Shown: positions 36,728 through 45,901 of the stretch, in pieces
Layout of the letters: the number at the start of each line of letters is the position of its first letter
Numbering within the stretch: the stretch's first letter is position 1
NCBI RefSeq assembly: GCF_002280785.1
Contig: NZ_NCEQ01000016.1
Span: forward strand, 1-57,320
DNA: 57,320 bases
Origin: Brevundimonas subvibrioides
Lineage (GTDB): Bacteria > Pseudomonadota > Alphaproteobacteria > Caulobacterales > Caulobacteraceae
Direction: 5' to 3'
Position numbers and translations under genes: made by a program
Notes under the pieces: generated by a model
The model's input: the letters and a program-made list of their open reading frames with translations, nothing else
What the model was told of the DNA's origin: nothing
Databases searched by the model: none

Positions 36728-36873
36728 CGCTTCCTCGTTTATTTCACCGACAGATGAATATCGGTGCTTGAACGCTCCATACGGCGGTCGGGGCGCGGGG
36801 GCAAGGTAGCGAGGCCCGGCAGCGAGCGCCAATGGTAAGCGGATCGACGCGTAACCTGACGATTTCCGACGAC

Positions 36874-36905
36874 CGGTTGTTTTCAGGCAATCGATGATCT
36901 CTGAT
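36874..36905 (+). promoter_or_regulatory. Duplicated 32-base leader, copy A
   Basis: The 32 bases starting CGGTTGTTTTCAGG and ending CGATGATCTCTGAT recur at 37478-37509 with about 7 changes and no gaps. Each copy lies upstream of a gene for the same secreted domain (36 and 142 bases before the ATGs), so it is probably a promoter or regulator site copied together with the gene. Confidence 0.5.
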
Positions 36906-36940
36906 GATGGCGGAGCGAGGGGCTCCGTGGGGACTTCGAG

Positions 36941-37471
36941 ATGCGGATCATTCTGGCGCTGGGCGCCCTGGCGATCATCGGTCTGTCGGGCTGCGTCGAG
37001 GATCCCTACGGTTACGGCGGCGGTTACGGCCCTGGGCCGGCCTATGGCGGCGGGAGCTACGGCGGCGGCAATGGTGCGCCGGACCCCAGCGCGCGAGCCA
37101 ACTACGGCGAAGAGTATCTGAGCGCCGGGTTCGACGACGATCCCTATACGGTGTCGGTGACCTCGGGCGGCGAGCTCGATGCGTCCAGCCTGGGCGGGGA
37201 ATGCACCGGCATGATCTCGCGGGCGCCGGACTTCCAGCTGACCTACGACGCCGGCAGCCTGCCGCTGACGTTCGGGGTGTCGAGCTACAAGGACGCGACC
37301 CTGGTCATCAACGCGCCGAACGGCGACTGGTACTGCGACGACGATTCCGGCGGCGGAACCGACCCGGAGATCAGTTTCTATCGTCCGGAGTCGGGCGTTT
37401 ATGACGTCTGGGTCGGGGCCTTCGGCGGCGATTCGGGCGACGCGGAGCTGTTCATCACCGAGCTTCGCTGA
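36941..37471 (+). CDS. Lipoprotein with one PPC-like beta domain
   Basis: A 176-residue lipoprotein: signal with lipobox LSGC (Cys about 18), a Gly/Tyr-rich linker ([16 protein letters not shown]), then one beta-rich domain of about 115 residues. The domain has [37 protein letters not shown] and [13 protein letters not shown], a pattern like bacterial pre-peptidase C-terminal domains, with two Cys likely paired. The gene downstream has two more copies. Role unknown; surface binding or matrix function is a guess. Confidence 0.8.
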   Translation: MRIILALGALAIIGLSGCVEDPYGYGGGYGPGPAYGGGSYGGGNGAPDPSARANYGEEYLSAGFDDDPYTVSVTSGGELDASSLGGECTGMISRAPDFQLTYDAGSLPLTFGVSSYKDATLVINAPNGDWYCDDDSGGGTDPEISFYRPESGVYDVWVGAFGGDSGDAELFITELR

Positions 37472-37477
37472 GGCGGA

Positions 37478-37509
37478 CGGTTGTCTTTCACCAGCCGATG
37501 ATATCTGAT
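37478..37509 (+). promoter_or_regulatory. Duplicated 32-base leader, copy B
   Basis: Starts CGGTTGTCTTTCACC and ends CGATGATATCTGAT; ungapped match to 36874-36905. It lies 6 bases after the preceding lipoprotein stop and 142 bases before the next ATG, supporting duplication of promoter plus gene. Confidence 0.5.
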
Positions 37510-37651
37510 CCGTGTCGGGTGGAACGGGATCGTGCGCGGCTCCGTGCAGCCAGCGGGCGCTCCCATTCGCTCTGATGAAGACGCCGACGAGGTTGGGCGC
37601 AAAACTGCAACGAGTGCGGACGACGGGAGTCGCTCCGACGGAGGTGAGACG

Positions 37652-38620
37652 ATGAAGACCGCTTTCGGGCTCGCGCTGATGATCGGCGCCCTCGTACTGA
37701 CCACCGGGGCGTCGGTGGCGGCTCCGCTGAGCGGCCAGAAGGGGCAGAAGGGGCAGAGGGTCACCGCCCCCGCTGTGGATATCAGCCAGCGTGCGACCTA
37801 TGGCGACGCGTCTCTGAGGTCCGGCTTCACGCCTGACCCGTACCGGATCGACATGTACTCAGGCGGCGACGTGGACGCCTCGGCCATCGCCAACGGCTGC
37901 GTCGGCATGGTGGCGCGGGCCCCGGACTTTCAGCTGACCTACAGTGCGGGCAGCCTGCCGCTGATCTTCGGGGTCACCAGCTCGAACGATACGACCCTGG
38001 TCATCAACGGGCCGGACGGCCGGTGGTATTGCGACGATGACAGCGGCGAGGGCACCAATCCGCTGATGTCGATCTCTGATCCCCAGTCCGGGACCTATGA
38101 CGTCTTCGTCGGCGCCTATGGCGGCAATGGCGCGGCGGCGCAGCTCTACATCACCGAGCTGAACAGCCAGGTCTATGGCGACAGCGACGGCAACGACGAC
38201 GACCGGTATTCGGACGCCAGCCGCCCCAACTCCGGCCTGACCGCCAATTTCGGCGAGTATTACCTGTCGGCCGGGTTCACGCCGGACCCCTACTGGCTGC
38301 CGCTCTATTCGGGGGGCAGCATCGACGCCTCGGTGGTGGCCAGCGGCTGCGTCGGCATGATCTCGGAGGCGCCCGATTTCCAGCTGACCTACGAATCCGG
38401 CAGCCTGCCCCTGACGTTCGGCGTCGAGGCCGACGGCGACACGACCCTGGTCATCAACGGACCGGACGGCCAATGGTATTGCGACGACGATTCCGGCGGC
38501 CAGGCAGACCCGGAGGTCACGTTCCGGAACCCGCGATCGGGCGTCTATGACGTCTGGGTGGGCGCCTATGCGGGCCGGGGCGTGTCGGGTCGGCTGTTCG
38601 TGACCGAACTGGGCCGTTAA
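37652..38620 (+). CDS. Secreted protein with two tandem PPC-like beta domains
   Basis: A 322-residue exported protein. ATG 37652 has GGAGGTGAGACG upstream; signal peptide about 1-24 (ends SVAA). After a basic linker GQKGQKGQ come two copies of the same domain found in the preceding gene (about 48-170 and 200-320), each with APDFQLTY, [17 protein letters not shown] and SGxYDVxVGAYxG. The linker between them is Asp-rich ([10 protein letters not shown]). Internal duplication followed or preceded gene duplication. Function unknown. Confidence 0.82.
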   Translation: MKTAFGLALMIGALVLTTGASVAAPLSGQKGQKGQRVTAPAVDISQRATYGDASLRSGFTPDPYRIDMYSGGDVDASAIANGCVGMVARAPDFQLTYSAGSLPLIFGVTSSNDTTLVINGPDGRWYCDDDSGEGTNPLMSISDPQSGTYDVFVGAYGGNGAAAQLYITELNSQVYGDSDGNDDDRYSDASRPNSGLTANFGEYYLSAGFTPDPYWLPLYSGGSIDASVVASGCVGMISEAPDFQLTYESGSLPLTFGVEADGDTTLVINGPDGQWYCDDDSGGQADPEVTFRNPRSGVYDVWVGAYAGRGVSGRLFVTELGR

Positions 38621-38686
38621 GCTTTGTCCTCGTGCGTGACGCGTGCGCCATGGCGGCGGTGAGCGTCGCCGGGCTATAAGCGGGAC

Positions 38687-39592
38687 TTGAGTTTCCCGGT
38701 CGGGGTGGGACGTTTGCGCGCGGGTATCAATGCAGTGACGGCGGCCCTGGTCGTCGGGGTTCTGATCGGGCTGGCGCTGACGCCGGACGGCCGCGGCTGG
38801 CTGCGTCGTCCGACCCTGATGTTGGGCGGGGACGCCAATGCCTCGGCCGGCCCCGAGCCGATGGCGCCCGCCGTCCTGCCGGTCGTGACGGCCGCCGCGG
38901 CGCCTGTGTTGACGCCGCTGGCCGCCCGGGCCGCGCGCGGGCAACTGAGGATCGGGGTGTTCGGGGACTCCATGGCCGACGGCCTGTGGACCGGCCTCTA
39001 CCGCGAGATGCGCGACCAGCCCGGCGTCACGGTGACCAAATTCAGCGAGGTCTCCACGGGTCTGAGCCGCTACGACTACGTCGACATCCAGGCCAAGACG
39101 GCGCGTCAGATCGCCGAACAGCCGATCGACGCGGCGGTGATCCTGTTCGGCACCAACGACGCCCAGGGCATCAGTATCGACGGCGAGGTCCACGACTTCG
39201 GCACGGACGGCTGGAAGGCCGCCTACGCCAGACGGGTCGACGACCTGGTGGCGATGCTGCGGGGTCAGAACGTGGCGGTCTACTGGGTCGGGCTGCCGGC
39301 GATGAAACGAGCCAGCTTCGACTCCAAGATGATGCTGATCAACGAGGTGGTGTCGGCGCGGATGGCGGCGCTGCGGGTGCCTTATATCGAGACCGAAAGC
39401 ATCACGCAGAACGCCGAGGGCGAATACGACGCCTATCTGCCGGAGACGGGCACCGGGCGGCGGCGGCTGATGCGGGCCAACGACGGGATCCACATGTCGA
39501 TGGCCGGGTATCTCCGGATCACCGAGCCGGTGGCCGCGCGACTGAAGCGGGACGCGGGCCTGCAAGGTCCGGTCGCAGAACCGGCGGCGTGA
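38687..39592 (+). CDS. Membrane-anchored SGNH/GDSL hydrolase (DUF459-like)
   Basis: A protein of about 301 residues with one N-terminal membrane segment (about 15-33), a Pro/Ala linker and a SGNH hydrolase domain: block I GDSMADG (Ser95), block III FGTNDAQG, block V DGIHMSMAGY. The active site should face the periplasm. The start is uncertain: TTG 38687, GTG 38705 or TTG 38714, which has a GGGGTGGGACG before it. GTGA overlap with the next SGNH gene and then an MBOAT gene suggest it acts on acyl groups of an exported polysaccharide. Confidence 0.82.
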   Translation: MSFPVGVGRLRAGINAVTAALVVGVLIGLALTPDGRGWLRRPTLMLGGDANASAGPEPMAPAVLPVVTAAAAPVLTPLAARAARGQLRIGVFGDSMADGLWTGLYREMRDQPGVTVTKFSEVSTGLSRYDYVDIQAKTARQIAEQPIDAAVILFGTNDAQGISIDGEVHDFGTDGWKAAYARRVDDLVAMLRGQNVAVYWVGLPAMKRASFDSKMMLINEVVSARMAALRVPYIETESITQNAEGEYDAYLPETGTGRRRLMRANDGIHMSMAGYLRITEPVAARLKRDAGLQGPVAEPAA

Positions 39593-40389
39593 ACCGGACT
39601 CTGGCCCTGCTCATTGGACTGGCGCTGGCGGGCCCCGCCGTTGCGCAGGAACGCCCCTACAGGCCCCTGCCGTCGCCGGTCAGTGCGACCTGTCCGGGCG
39701 GGATCTGCCAGTCGGAGGGACTGACCGCGTTCTTCGCCGCCTTCGGACAGCGCAGGCCGGTGAGCATCGTCCAGTTCGGCGACAGCCACACGGCCGGCGG
39801 GGACATCACCCGCTCCCTGCTATGGCGGCTGCAGGGACGGTTCGGGGGCGGGCCAATTCATCTGCATGCGCACGGGCTGGTCGGGGCGACGCTCAATGCC
39901 ATGGCGCAGCGCGAGCCGCTGCTGGACGACGGCGGGGCGCGGCCGGACCTGGTCATCCTCGCCTATGGCACCAACGAGGGGTTCGACGAATTGCTCGACC
40001 CGCGCGCCTACGAGGCCCTGCTGCGGGCGCAGATCGAACGGGTGCGGGAGGCTTCGCCCGGGACGGCGATCCTGATCCTTGGGGCGCCGGAAGCGATGCG
40101 GGGCGACGGGGGCGGCCGATGCGCGGGAGATGAGGACCATCGCTGGAAGGCGCCCGACACTCTGTCGGTGGTGCGGGACGTGCAGCATCGGGTTGCGGCG
40201 TCGATGGGCGTCGCGTTCTGGGACTGGAGGGGCCGTATGGGGGGAGACTGTTCGGCCCACGCCCTGACGCAGGGTGAGACCCCGCTGATGCGCGGCGACC
40301 ATGTGCATTTCACCGGCCCTGGCGGCGACTGGATCGGGTCGCTGCTCGCCGCCGACCTGATCGCGGCCTACGACCGGCGGAGCCGGTAG
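39589..40389 (+). CDS. Periplasmic SGNH hydrolase/acyltransferase-like protein
   Basis: A 266-residue protein with signal peptide (1-19, ends AVAQ). SGNH blocks: FGDSHTAGG (Ser66), AYGTNEGF, and HVHFTGPGG near the end. Four Cys may form disulfides. GTG start overlaps the previous stop (GTGA). The block-III residue is Asn followed by Glu rather than Asp. Proteins like this beside MBOAT transferases, such as AlgX/AlgJ types, place acetyl groups on polysaccharides; that role is inferred. Confidence 0.82.
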   Translation: MNRTLALLIGLALAGPAVAQERPYRPLPSPVSATCPGGICQSEGLTAFFAAFGQRRPVSIVQFGDSHTAGGDITRSLLWRLQGRFGGGPIHLHAHGLVGATLNAMAQREPLLDDGGARPDLVILAYGTNEGFDELLDPRAYEALLRAQIERVREASPGTAILILGAPEAMRGDGGGRCAGDEDHRWKAPDTLSVVRDVQHRVAASMGVAFWDWRGRMGGDCSAHALTQGETPLMRGDHVHFTGPGGDWIGSLLAADLIAAYDRRSR

Positions 40390-40390
40390 G

Positions 40391-41794
40391 GTGCTGTTCC
40401 CGACGCTGGCGTTCGGCGTGTTCTTCCTGTTCGTCTATTTCACCGCCTGGTCGCTGGATCGCGACAACGGGCGGCGGAAGCTGTTCCTGCTGCTGGCCAG
40501 CTGGTTCTTCTACGCCCAGTGGGACTGGCGGTTCGTCGCCCTGCTGATCGCCTCGGCGGTGCTGAACTGGGGCGTGGCTGCGCTGATCGCGCGCTCCGAC
40601 GAGCAGAGCCGAAGGAAGTGGCTGGTCGGCCTGGGGGTCGCGGCCAATCTGCTGATCCTGGGCTTCTTCAAATACTACGGCTTCTTCGTCGAACAGGCGG
40701 GCGACCTGCTGACCCGGTTCGGGTGGGAGCGGGACCTGCCCTTGCTGCAGATCGTGCTGCCGGTCGGGATCAGTTTCTTCACATTCCAGGGCATCAGCTA
40801 CGTCGTCGACGTGCATCGCCGGAAGACTCCGGTCGCGCGGTCGCTGCTCGACGTCATGCTCCTGATGAGCTTTTTCCCGCATCTGGTCGCCGGGCCGATC
40901 GTGCGGGCGTCGGACCTGTTGCCCCAGTTCGACCGCGCGCCGCGGCTGACAAGGGAGATGGCGACGCATGGGCTGCTGCTGATCTGCTGGGGCCTGTTCA
41001 AGAAGACGGTGATCGCGTCGGAACTGTCGGTGCGACTGGTCGACCCGGTCTTCTTCGATCCGGCGGCCTACGGGACGCTGGACCTGATGGCGGCGGTCTA
41101 TGGCTATGCGGTCCAGATCTACTGCGATTTCTCGGCCTATTCGGACATGGCGATCGGGATCGCGGCCCTGTTGGGGTATTCCTTCCCGCGCAACTTCGAC
41201 CAGCCGTATCGCGCCAGTTCGATGCAGGACTTCTGGCGGCGCTGGCATATCAGCCTGTCCAGCTGGCTGCGCGACTATCTCTATGTGCCGCTGGGAGGGG
41301 GCAAGAAGGGGCTGATCCGGTCCTGCCTCAACGTCTTCATCACCATGCTGCTGGGCGGACTGTGGCACGGGGCGGCCTGGACCTTCGTGGCCTGGGGCGC
41401 GCTGCACGGCGGGGTGCAGGTGGTTGAGCGACTGGGACGGGCCGCCCTCGGAGATCGCAAGGGGCCGCCGGCCTGGCTCGGCGTGCTGGTGACCTTCCAT
41501 ATCGTTTGCCTGGGCTGGATCCTGTTCCGGGCCGAGACCTTCCCGATGGCGATGGAGGTGCTGACGGGCCTGGGGCGGTTCGAGGCGGCGACCCTGGTGA
41601 CGCCCTTCCTGCTGACGCTGATCGTGGGCGGTCTGGCCATGCACTGGCTGCCGCCGCGTGCGGCCGAGGGGATCGCGACCTGGCTGAAGCCGGCGCCGTC
41701 CCTGACCATGGCTCTGCTGCTCGGGGCGGCCATCCTGCTGGTCGAGGCCGTGCGCCCGGACGGCGTGGCCCCTTTCATCTATTTCCAGTTCTGA
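40391..41794 (+). CDS. MBOAT-family O-acyltransferase (AlgI/DltB-like)
   Basis: A 467-residue multi-pass membrane protein with about ten helices. Family marks are present: NWGVAALI, KYYGFF, LPVGISFFTFQGISYVVD, VAGPIVRASD, DFSAYSDMAIGIA, FWRRWHISLSSWLRDYLY and the catalytic His in GGLWHGAAW (His326). It would bring acyl groups across the inner membrane for the SGNH partners. GTG start two bases after the previous stop. Confidence 0.92.
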   Translation: MLFPTLAFGVFFLFVYFTAWSLDRDNGRRKLFLLLASWFFYAQWDWRFVALLIASAVLNWGVAALIARSDEQSRRKWLVGLGVAANLLILGFFKYYGFFVEQAGDLLTRFGWERDLPLLQIVLPVGISFFTFQGISYVVDVHRRKTPVARSLLDVMLLMSFFPHLVAGPIVRASDLLPQFDRAPRLTREMATHGLLLICWGLFKKTVIASELSVRLVDPVFFDPAAYGTLDLMAAVYGYAVQIYCDFSAYSDMAIGIAALLGYSFPRNFDQPYRASSMQDFWRRWHISLSSWLRDYLYVPLGGGKKGLIRSCLNVFITMLLGGLWHGAAWTFVAWGALHGGVQVVERLGRAALGDRKGPPAWLGVLVTFHIVCLGWILFRAETFPMAMEVLTGLGRFEAATLVTPFLLTLIVGGLAMHWLPPRAAEGIATWLKPAPSLTMALLLGAAILLVEAVRPDGVAPFIYFQF

Positions 41795-41804
41795 GGGCGG
41801 CGAG

Positions 41805-42344
41805 ATGAACGACCATCCCGACCATCCCGACCATCCCGACGATCCCGAAATCCCGCTGGCGCCCTTCCCGACGGCCCTGCCGGCCAGCCCCTTCCCGCCG
41901 CTGGAGGGGGAGGCTGCCGAGCCCTATCTGGACGATGCCGTCGAGGAGGTCCGGCAGGACCCGCCCAGCGACTGGATCGAGACGGCCGACGCCCACGACC
42001 TGACGACGGCTCAGGAGCCGGTCAATCCGCTGCTGGCGCTGGGACGGTTCGCCTTCCCACCGGGAGAGCCGCCGGATGAGGAGGGGGTGGCGGCGCGCGA
42101 CCGTCGCTGGACCAGTCGCATCATCGTGTTGGCGACGGTCTTCCTGCTGATCTTCAACGCCGTGTCGATCCAGAACTGGTCGCGTCAACAGGCGCCCGGC
42201 TGGGTGACCACGACCGTCCGCCGTATGGCCGACGTCTGGGCCGAACAGATCGCGCAACTGGGCGCCGACCAGCCGAGACAGACGGTGCGGGACGGCTACG
42301 AGGCGGCGCGAGATGCGGAATGGGCGGGCCGTCGCCGGCCCTAG
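41805..42344 (+). CDS. Single-pass membrane protein of the acylation operon
   Basis: A 179-residue protein. The N-terminus has a run of Asp-His-Pro repeats (NDHPDHPDHPDDPEIP) from a 9-base DNA repeat, then an acidic Pro-rich cytoplasmic region to about residue 95, one membrane helix (about 104-122, IIVLATVFLLIFNAVSIQ) and a short exported tail. It starts 10 bases after the MBOAT stop, so it belongs to the same operon; a scaffolding role is possible but unproven. No family recognised. Confidence 0.75.
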   Translation: MNDHPDHPDHPDDPEIPLAPFPTALPASPFPPLEGEAAEPYLDDAVEEVRQDPPSDWIETADAHDLTTAQEPVNPLLALGRFAFPPGEPPDEEGVAARDRRWTSRIIVLATVFLLIFNAVSIQNWSRQQAPGWVTTTVRRMADVWAEQIAQLGADQPRQTVRDGYEAARDAEWAGRRRP

Positions 42345-42369
42345 AGCCGGATTCACGGCATCAGCGAGA

Positions 42370-42425
42370 GCCTGATTCACGCTTTCGACAGAAGCGCGAA
42401 GCGTTTCCGTCTCAAACAATCAGGC
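42370..42425. repeat. Palindromic element between convergent genes
   Basis: Outer arms GCCTGATT (42370-42377) and AATCAGGC (42418-42425), inner arms ACGCTT (42379-42384) and AAGCGT (42399-42404). It lies in the 82-base gap between two convergent genes and may serve as a bidirectional terminator. Elements ending in ATCAGGC are frequent in such genomes (general knowledge). Confidence 0.6.
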
Positions 42426-42426
42426 C

Positions 42427-43980
42427 CTAGAGGAAGCCCAGCCCCCGCGTGACCATGTTCCTGAGATTGGGGAAGATCAGGTCGAGGTTGGTTTCCGACA
42501 CCCCCATCCAGCGGCCAAAGGTGGCGGCGTACTGATCCACCGAAGTGGTCGGGATCATGTAGGCCTGGGTCATGTCCGGGTTGCGGAAGGCCGTGCCCTG
42601 ATCGATCCCGACGGTCGGGAACTGGCCGTAGATGTCGCCGCCCCGGACCGAGCCGCCCATGACCAGGTGATGCCCGCCCCAGGCGTGGTCGGTGCCGTCG
42701 CCGTTGGTCGTGAAGGTCCGCGAGAAGTCCGACGCGGTGAAGGTGGTCACCGCCTCGCGCATGTTGACGCCGCCGAGATTGCCCAGGACCTCGTCGAAAT
42801 AGGCCAGGGCGTTGGCGACCTTGGACAGGTTGTTGGGCTGGGCGGTGTTCTGAACGTCGTGACTGTCCCACCCGCCGATACTGACGAAGAAGACCTGGCG
42901 TTTGACGCCCAGGGTGGGGGCGGCGGCGATCATCCGGGCCACAGTCTGGAGCTGGACCGCCAGGGTGTTCGTCTCGGTCGCTCCGGTTATCGGGTTGCGA
43001 TAGGCGGGGACTGCCGGGACGCTGGTGACTGCGGCGGAGGTGAAGACGGTGTTCAACGATCCCGCCGCGCCGATCGAGCGTCCGGTGGTGGTGGCGTAGT
43101 CGGCGGCGAACAGGCTGGCGGATGAGGTGTCGCGGATGATGTCGCTCACCCGGCTGGGGGCGACGGTGGAGCCGAACAGGCTGGTCCCCGCCTGACTGTT
43201 GATCACGACCGCGGGCTGGGCCCCCGTGCTCATCTGGTACTGGACGACGTCCTGGCCGGACAGGAAGACGGCGTTGCCGGCGGTGGAGACGGCGGTGAAC
43301 AGGGCGTTCGTCCCGTTCATTCCGGTCAGAAGGTCGCTGAACGAACCGCCCCAACCGCGCTGGGCGCCCTCGGTGCGGCCGGCCTGCCAGGTCGATTGCT
43401 GGTCGTTGTGCGAGAAGAGGTTGGTCGGCAGGGTGACGCTGCGCGCCTCGTACTGGGCCCGCGTGACCGGCCGGACGAGGGTGCCGATATTGGCGACGAC
43501 CGCCAGGCGACCGGCGTCGAACACGGTCTTGGCCGGGCCCATGAACGGATGCAGGCCGAAGGTCCGGGTCGAGGCGTTGGTGCCGGCCGGAACGGCCTGG
43601 ATCGTCCGGGGAACGATCGGCAGGACGCCGCCCCAGGCGTCGGGCGACGCTGCGGTGGCGACGCGGCCGGTCAGGGGGTTGGTCGCGCCCACCGCTGTCG
43701 GCGCCGTACCGACGGGCATCAGGGCGATCGGATCCACGCCGGTGTTGCGGGCGGTGAAATAGCGGGTCCAGCTGTCCTGGTCGGTCGCCAGCACCATGTT
43801 GTTGGCGTCGTTGCCGCCGAACATGAAGACGCAGACCAGGGCCTTGTAGTCCGGGGCGCTCTGGCTGACCGCGGCGCCGGCCGCAGCCAGTTGGGCGGCG
43901 AAGGGCGCGGCGGCGCCGAGCATCGACAGGCCGCCGCCGATGCGCAGCAACTGACGCCGGGTGTGGATTCCGTGGCTCAT
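42427..43980 (-). CDS. DUF1501 protein with Tat-like signal
   Basis: A 517-residue sulfatase-like DUF1501 protein. N-terminus THTRRQLLRIGG-type (seen as HTRRQLLRIGGG) suits twin-arginine export. Conserved stretches are CVFMFGGNDANNMV, LFSHNDQQSTWQAG, VFFVSIGGWDSHDVQN and DHAWGGHHLVMGG, with His/Asp residues that could bind metal. DUF1501 genes are almost always paired with DUF1800 genes, as here with an ATGA overlap. Biochemical role is not established for the family. Confidence 0.88.
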   Translation of the reverse strand: MSHGIHTRRQLLRIGGGLSMLGAAAPFAAQLAAAGAAVSQSAPDYKALVCVFMFGGNDANNMVLATDQDSWTRYFTARNTGVDPIALMPVGTAPTAVGATNPLTGRVATAASPDAWGGVLPIVPRTIQAVPAGTNASTRTFGLHPFMGPAKTVFDAGRLAVVANIGTLVRPVTRAQYEARSVTLPTNLFSHNDQQSTWQAGRTEGAQRGWGGSFSDLLTGMNGTNALFTAVSTAGNAVFLSGQDVVQYQMSTGAQPAVVINSQAGTSLFGSTVAPSRVSDIIRDTSSASLFAADYATTTGRSIGAAGSLNTVFTSAAVTSVPAVPAYRNPITGATETNTLAVQLQTVARMIAAAPTLGVKRQVFFVSIGGWDSHDVQNTAQPNNLSKVANALAYFDEVLGNLGGVNMREAVTTFTASDFSRTFTTNGDGTDHAWGGHHLVMGGSVRGGDIYGQFPTVGIDQGTAFRNPDMTQAYMIPTTSVDQYAATFGRWMGVSETNLDLIFPNLRNMVTRGLGFL

Positions 43981-45695
43981 CGCTGCACCAGATATTCGGG
44001 CGAGACCATCGTCATGTAGACTGCAAGCTTGGCCCGGTTGAGTTTGGCAGTGGCGATCGTCGCCGCATTGTTCGCGGTGGGCGCCGGAATGACGACGCTG
44101 TTCACGCTCTCGACAATGCGGGCGCGAAGCGAGGGGCTCATCTGGCCATAGAGCAGGAGCAGGTCCATCCGGTTGACCAGGGCGTTGGCGTCGTCCGCGA
44201 TGGCGACCTCGTTCGTATAGGCCGAGCGGACATCGGAACCGGAGCCTATGCCCGTGCCGATCGCCGTCTGCATGGTGTTGGCGTAGCCGGCGACAGTGAC
44301 CTCGTCGACGATCTGGAACTCCGGCGCCGTCAGCCCCTGCGCGCCCAGACGGGTGTTGGGCGGGATGTAACCCGGCCGGTAGAAGTTGAAGACCGAGGGC
44401 GAGGCCAGCGCCGACTGTCCCAGCGACGTGTTCGCGCTGGTCGAGGTGATCAGATAGTTGCCGCTGACCGACGTGGCCCCGAAGGCCCGCATCCAGTTGG
44501 TCACCCGGATGACAGGTTCGCGCAACTTGCCGTAGCCCGGCGTTGAGGCCAGGGACTGGTTGCGCGCCTCGGAGTCCATCAGGATCGCCCTGACCACGGC
44601 TCTGAGGTCGCCACGCACGCCCGCGCCGTTGTTGCTGAAAACGGCCGAGCAACGCCCGACATAGCCCGGCGTCGGATTGGAGGTCACCAGCCGCTGGATC
44701 AGGCGCTGGCACATGAACGGCGGCACGTTGGGATGGTTGAAGATCGTGTCCAGCGCCACGCCGAGATCGTTCGGACCGTTCGCCGCCCCCGCCGGAAGGG
44801 TCACGCCCAGGAAGGTCTTGGCCGTGATCGAGTGATAATTCGCATAGTAGATCATCGGCCGCACCGAGGCGTCGACGTTGCGGGATCCGCCGTTGAATGT
44901 GGTGTTGGTCGGAGTCGGGCTGTACCAGCTGTAGCCGGTGAAGACCTTGGCCAGGTTGGAGATGTCGTCCGAGGTGTAGGTCGGGATCGTCGCCCCGGCG
45001 CCGTCGCGGCGCAGGGTCCCGTCGGCGTTCAGCTGATAGACGCCGACGGACATCAGCTGGAGGACCTCGCGGGCGAAATTCTCGTCCGGCTTGCGGCCCG
45101 AGGCGAGGTCTTCCCGCTGGTTCGCCAGATGCGTCAGGTAGCGCCCCATCATCGGATGCAGGGCCACCTGCTCCAGCAGGGTGCGGTAGTTGCCGAAAGC
45201 GTTGGTCCCCAACATGTCATAGTAGGAGGCCGCGCCGCGCGTATCGATCGCGTTGTCCAGCAGTGAGATGACGAAGATCTCGGACAGGGCCAGTTTCATC
45301 CGCTCGCGCAGCTGGGCCTGGCTGGTGGCGGCGTAGAGCCAGTAGCTTTCATAGAACTGGTTCGCGCTGAGCGTGGCCGTGGGATTGGTCAGCTGCATCT
45401 GGGCCAGGCGATTGTCCACATAGGCCATATGGGACGACGAGACCGCGTTGAGCTGGCCTTCCAGATAGGCGCCATAGCCCTTGGCAAGGACCGTCCTGAT
45501 GTCGTTGTCGGTCGGTCCGAACGTGACCTGGGTCAGGAAGCGCGCCGCCGATTCAGCCGTGGCCGGATCGTTCTCGACCGGTGTCGTTCTTTCGCGGGCG
45601 TCGCCAAAGACGGACAAGGCCCCACCCTCGCCGCAGGAGGCCAGTCCGACCAGAAGCATGGCGGACAATGCGCAGGCGCGCAGACTCTTGATCAT
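43977..45695 (-). CDS. DUF1800 lipoprotein
   Basis: A 572-residue DUF1800 protein with a lipoprotein signal (lipobox LASC, Cys about 21). Family segments: ARFLTQVTFGPTDNDIRTVL, RERMKLALSEIFVIS, PDENFAREVLQLMSVGVYQL, FTGYSWY and PSVFNFYRPGYIPPN. Start at ATG 45695 since upstream codons give no signal peptide. First gene of the pair with DUF1501. It is divergent from the large amidohydrolase gene across about 200 bases. Confidence 0.88.
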   Translation of the reverse strand: MIKSLRACALSAMLLVGLASCGEGGALSVFGDARERTTPVENDPATAESAARFLTQVTFGPTDNDIRTVLAKGYGAYLEGQLNAVSSSHMAYVDNRLAQMQLTNPTATLSANQFYESYWLYAATSQAQLRERMKLALSEIFVISLLDNAIDTRGAASYYDMLGTNAFGNYRTLLEQVALHPMMGRYLTHLANQREDLASGRKPDENFAREVLQLMSVGVYQLNADGTLRRDGAGATIPTYTSDDISNLAKVFTGYSWYSPTPTNTTFNGGSRNVDASVRPMIYYANYHSITAKTFLGVTLPAGAANGPNDLGVALDTIFNHPNVPPFMCQRLIQRLVTSNPTPGYVGRCSAVFSNNGAGVRGDLRAVVRAILMDSEARNQSLASTPGYGKLREPVIRVTNWMRAFGATSVSGNYLITSTSANTSLGQSALASPSVFNFYRPGYIPPNTRLGAQGLTAPEFQIVDEVTVAGYANTMQTAIGTGIGSGSDVRSAYTNEVAIADDANALVNRMDLLLLYGQMSPSLRARIVESVNSVVIPAPTANNAATIATAKLNRAKLAVYMTMVSPEYLVQR

Positions 45696-45901
45696 GAATT
45701 CAGGCAAGTACGGTCCCCCGACCAGCGTCACAACATTGGAATTAGAGCGACGACCCCTCGCTGCGTTACACCAACGCGATGCCTCGTTCCCCAATAGCGC
45801 TTCCATGTCTTCTTGCAAAGCTTTGCGATCGACGGGGGCTCTCGCCAAATTCCGGCGGCCTGCCTACACAGGCTGGAACAAGCGTTTGTGGGAGTCGTCT
45901 T

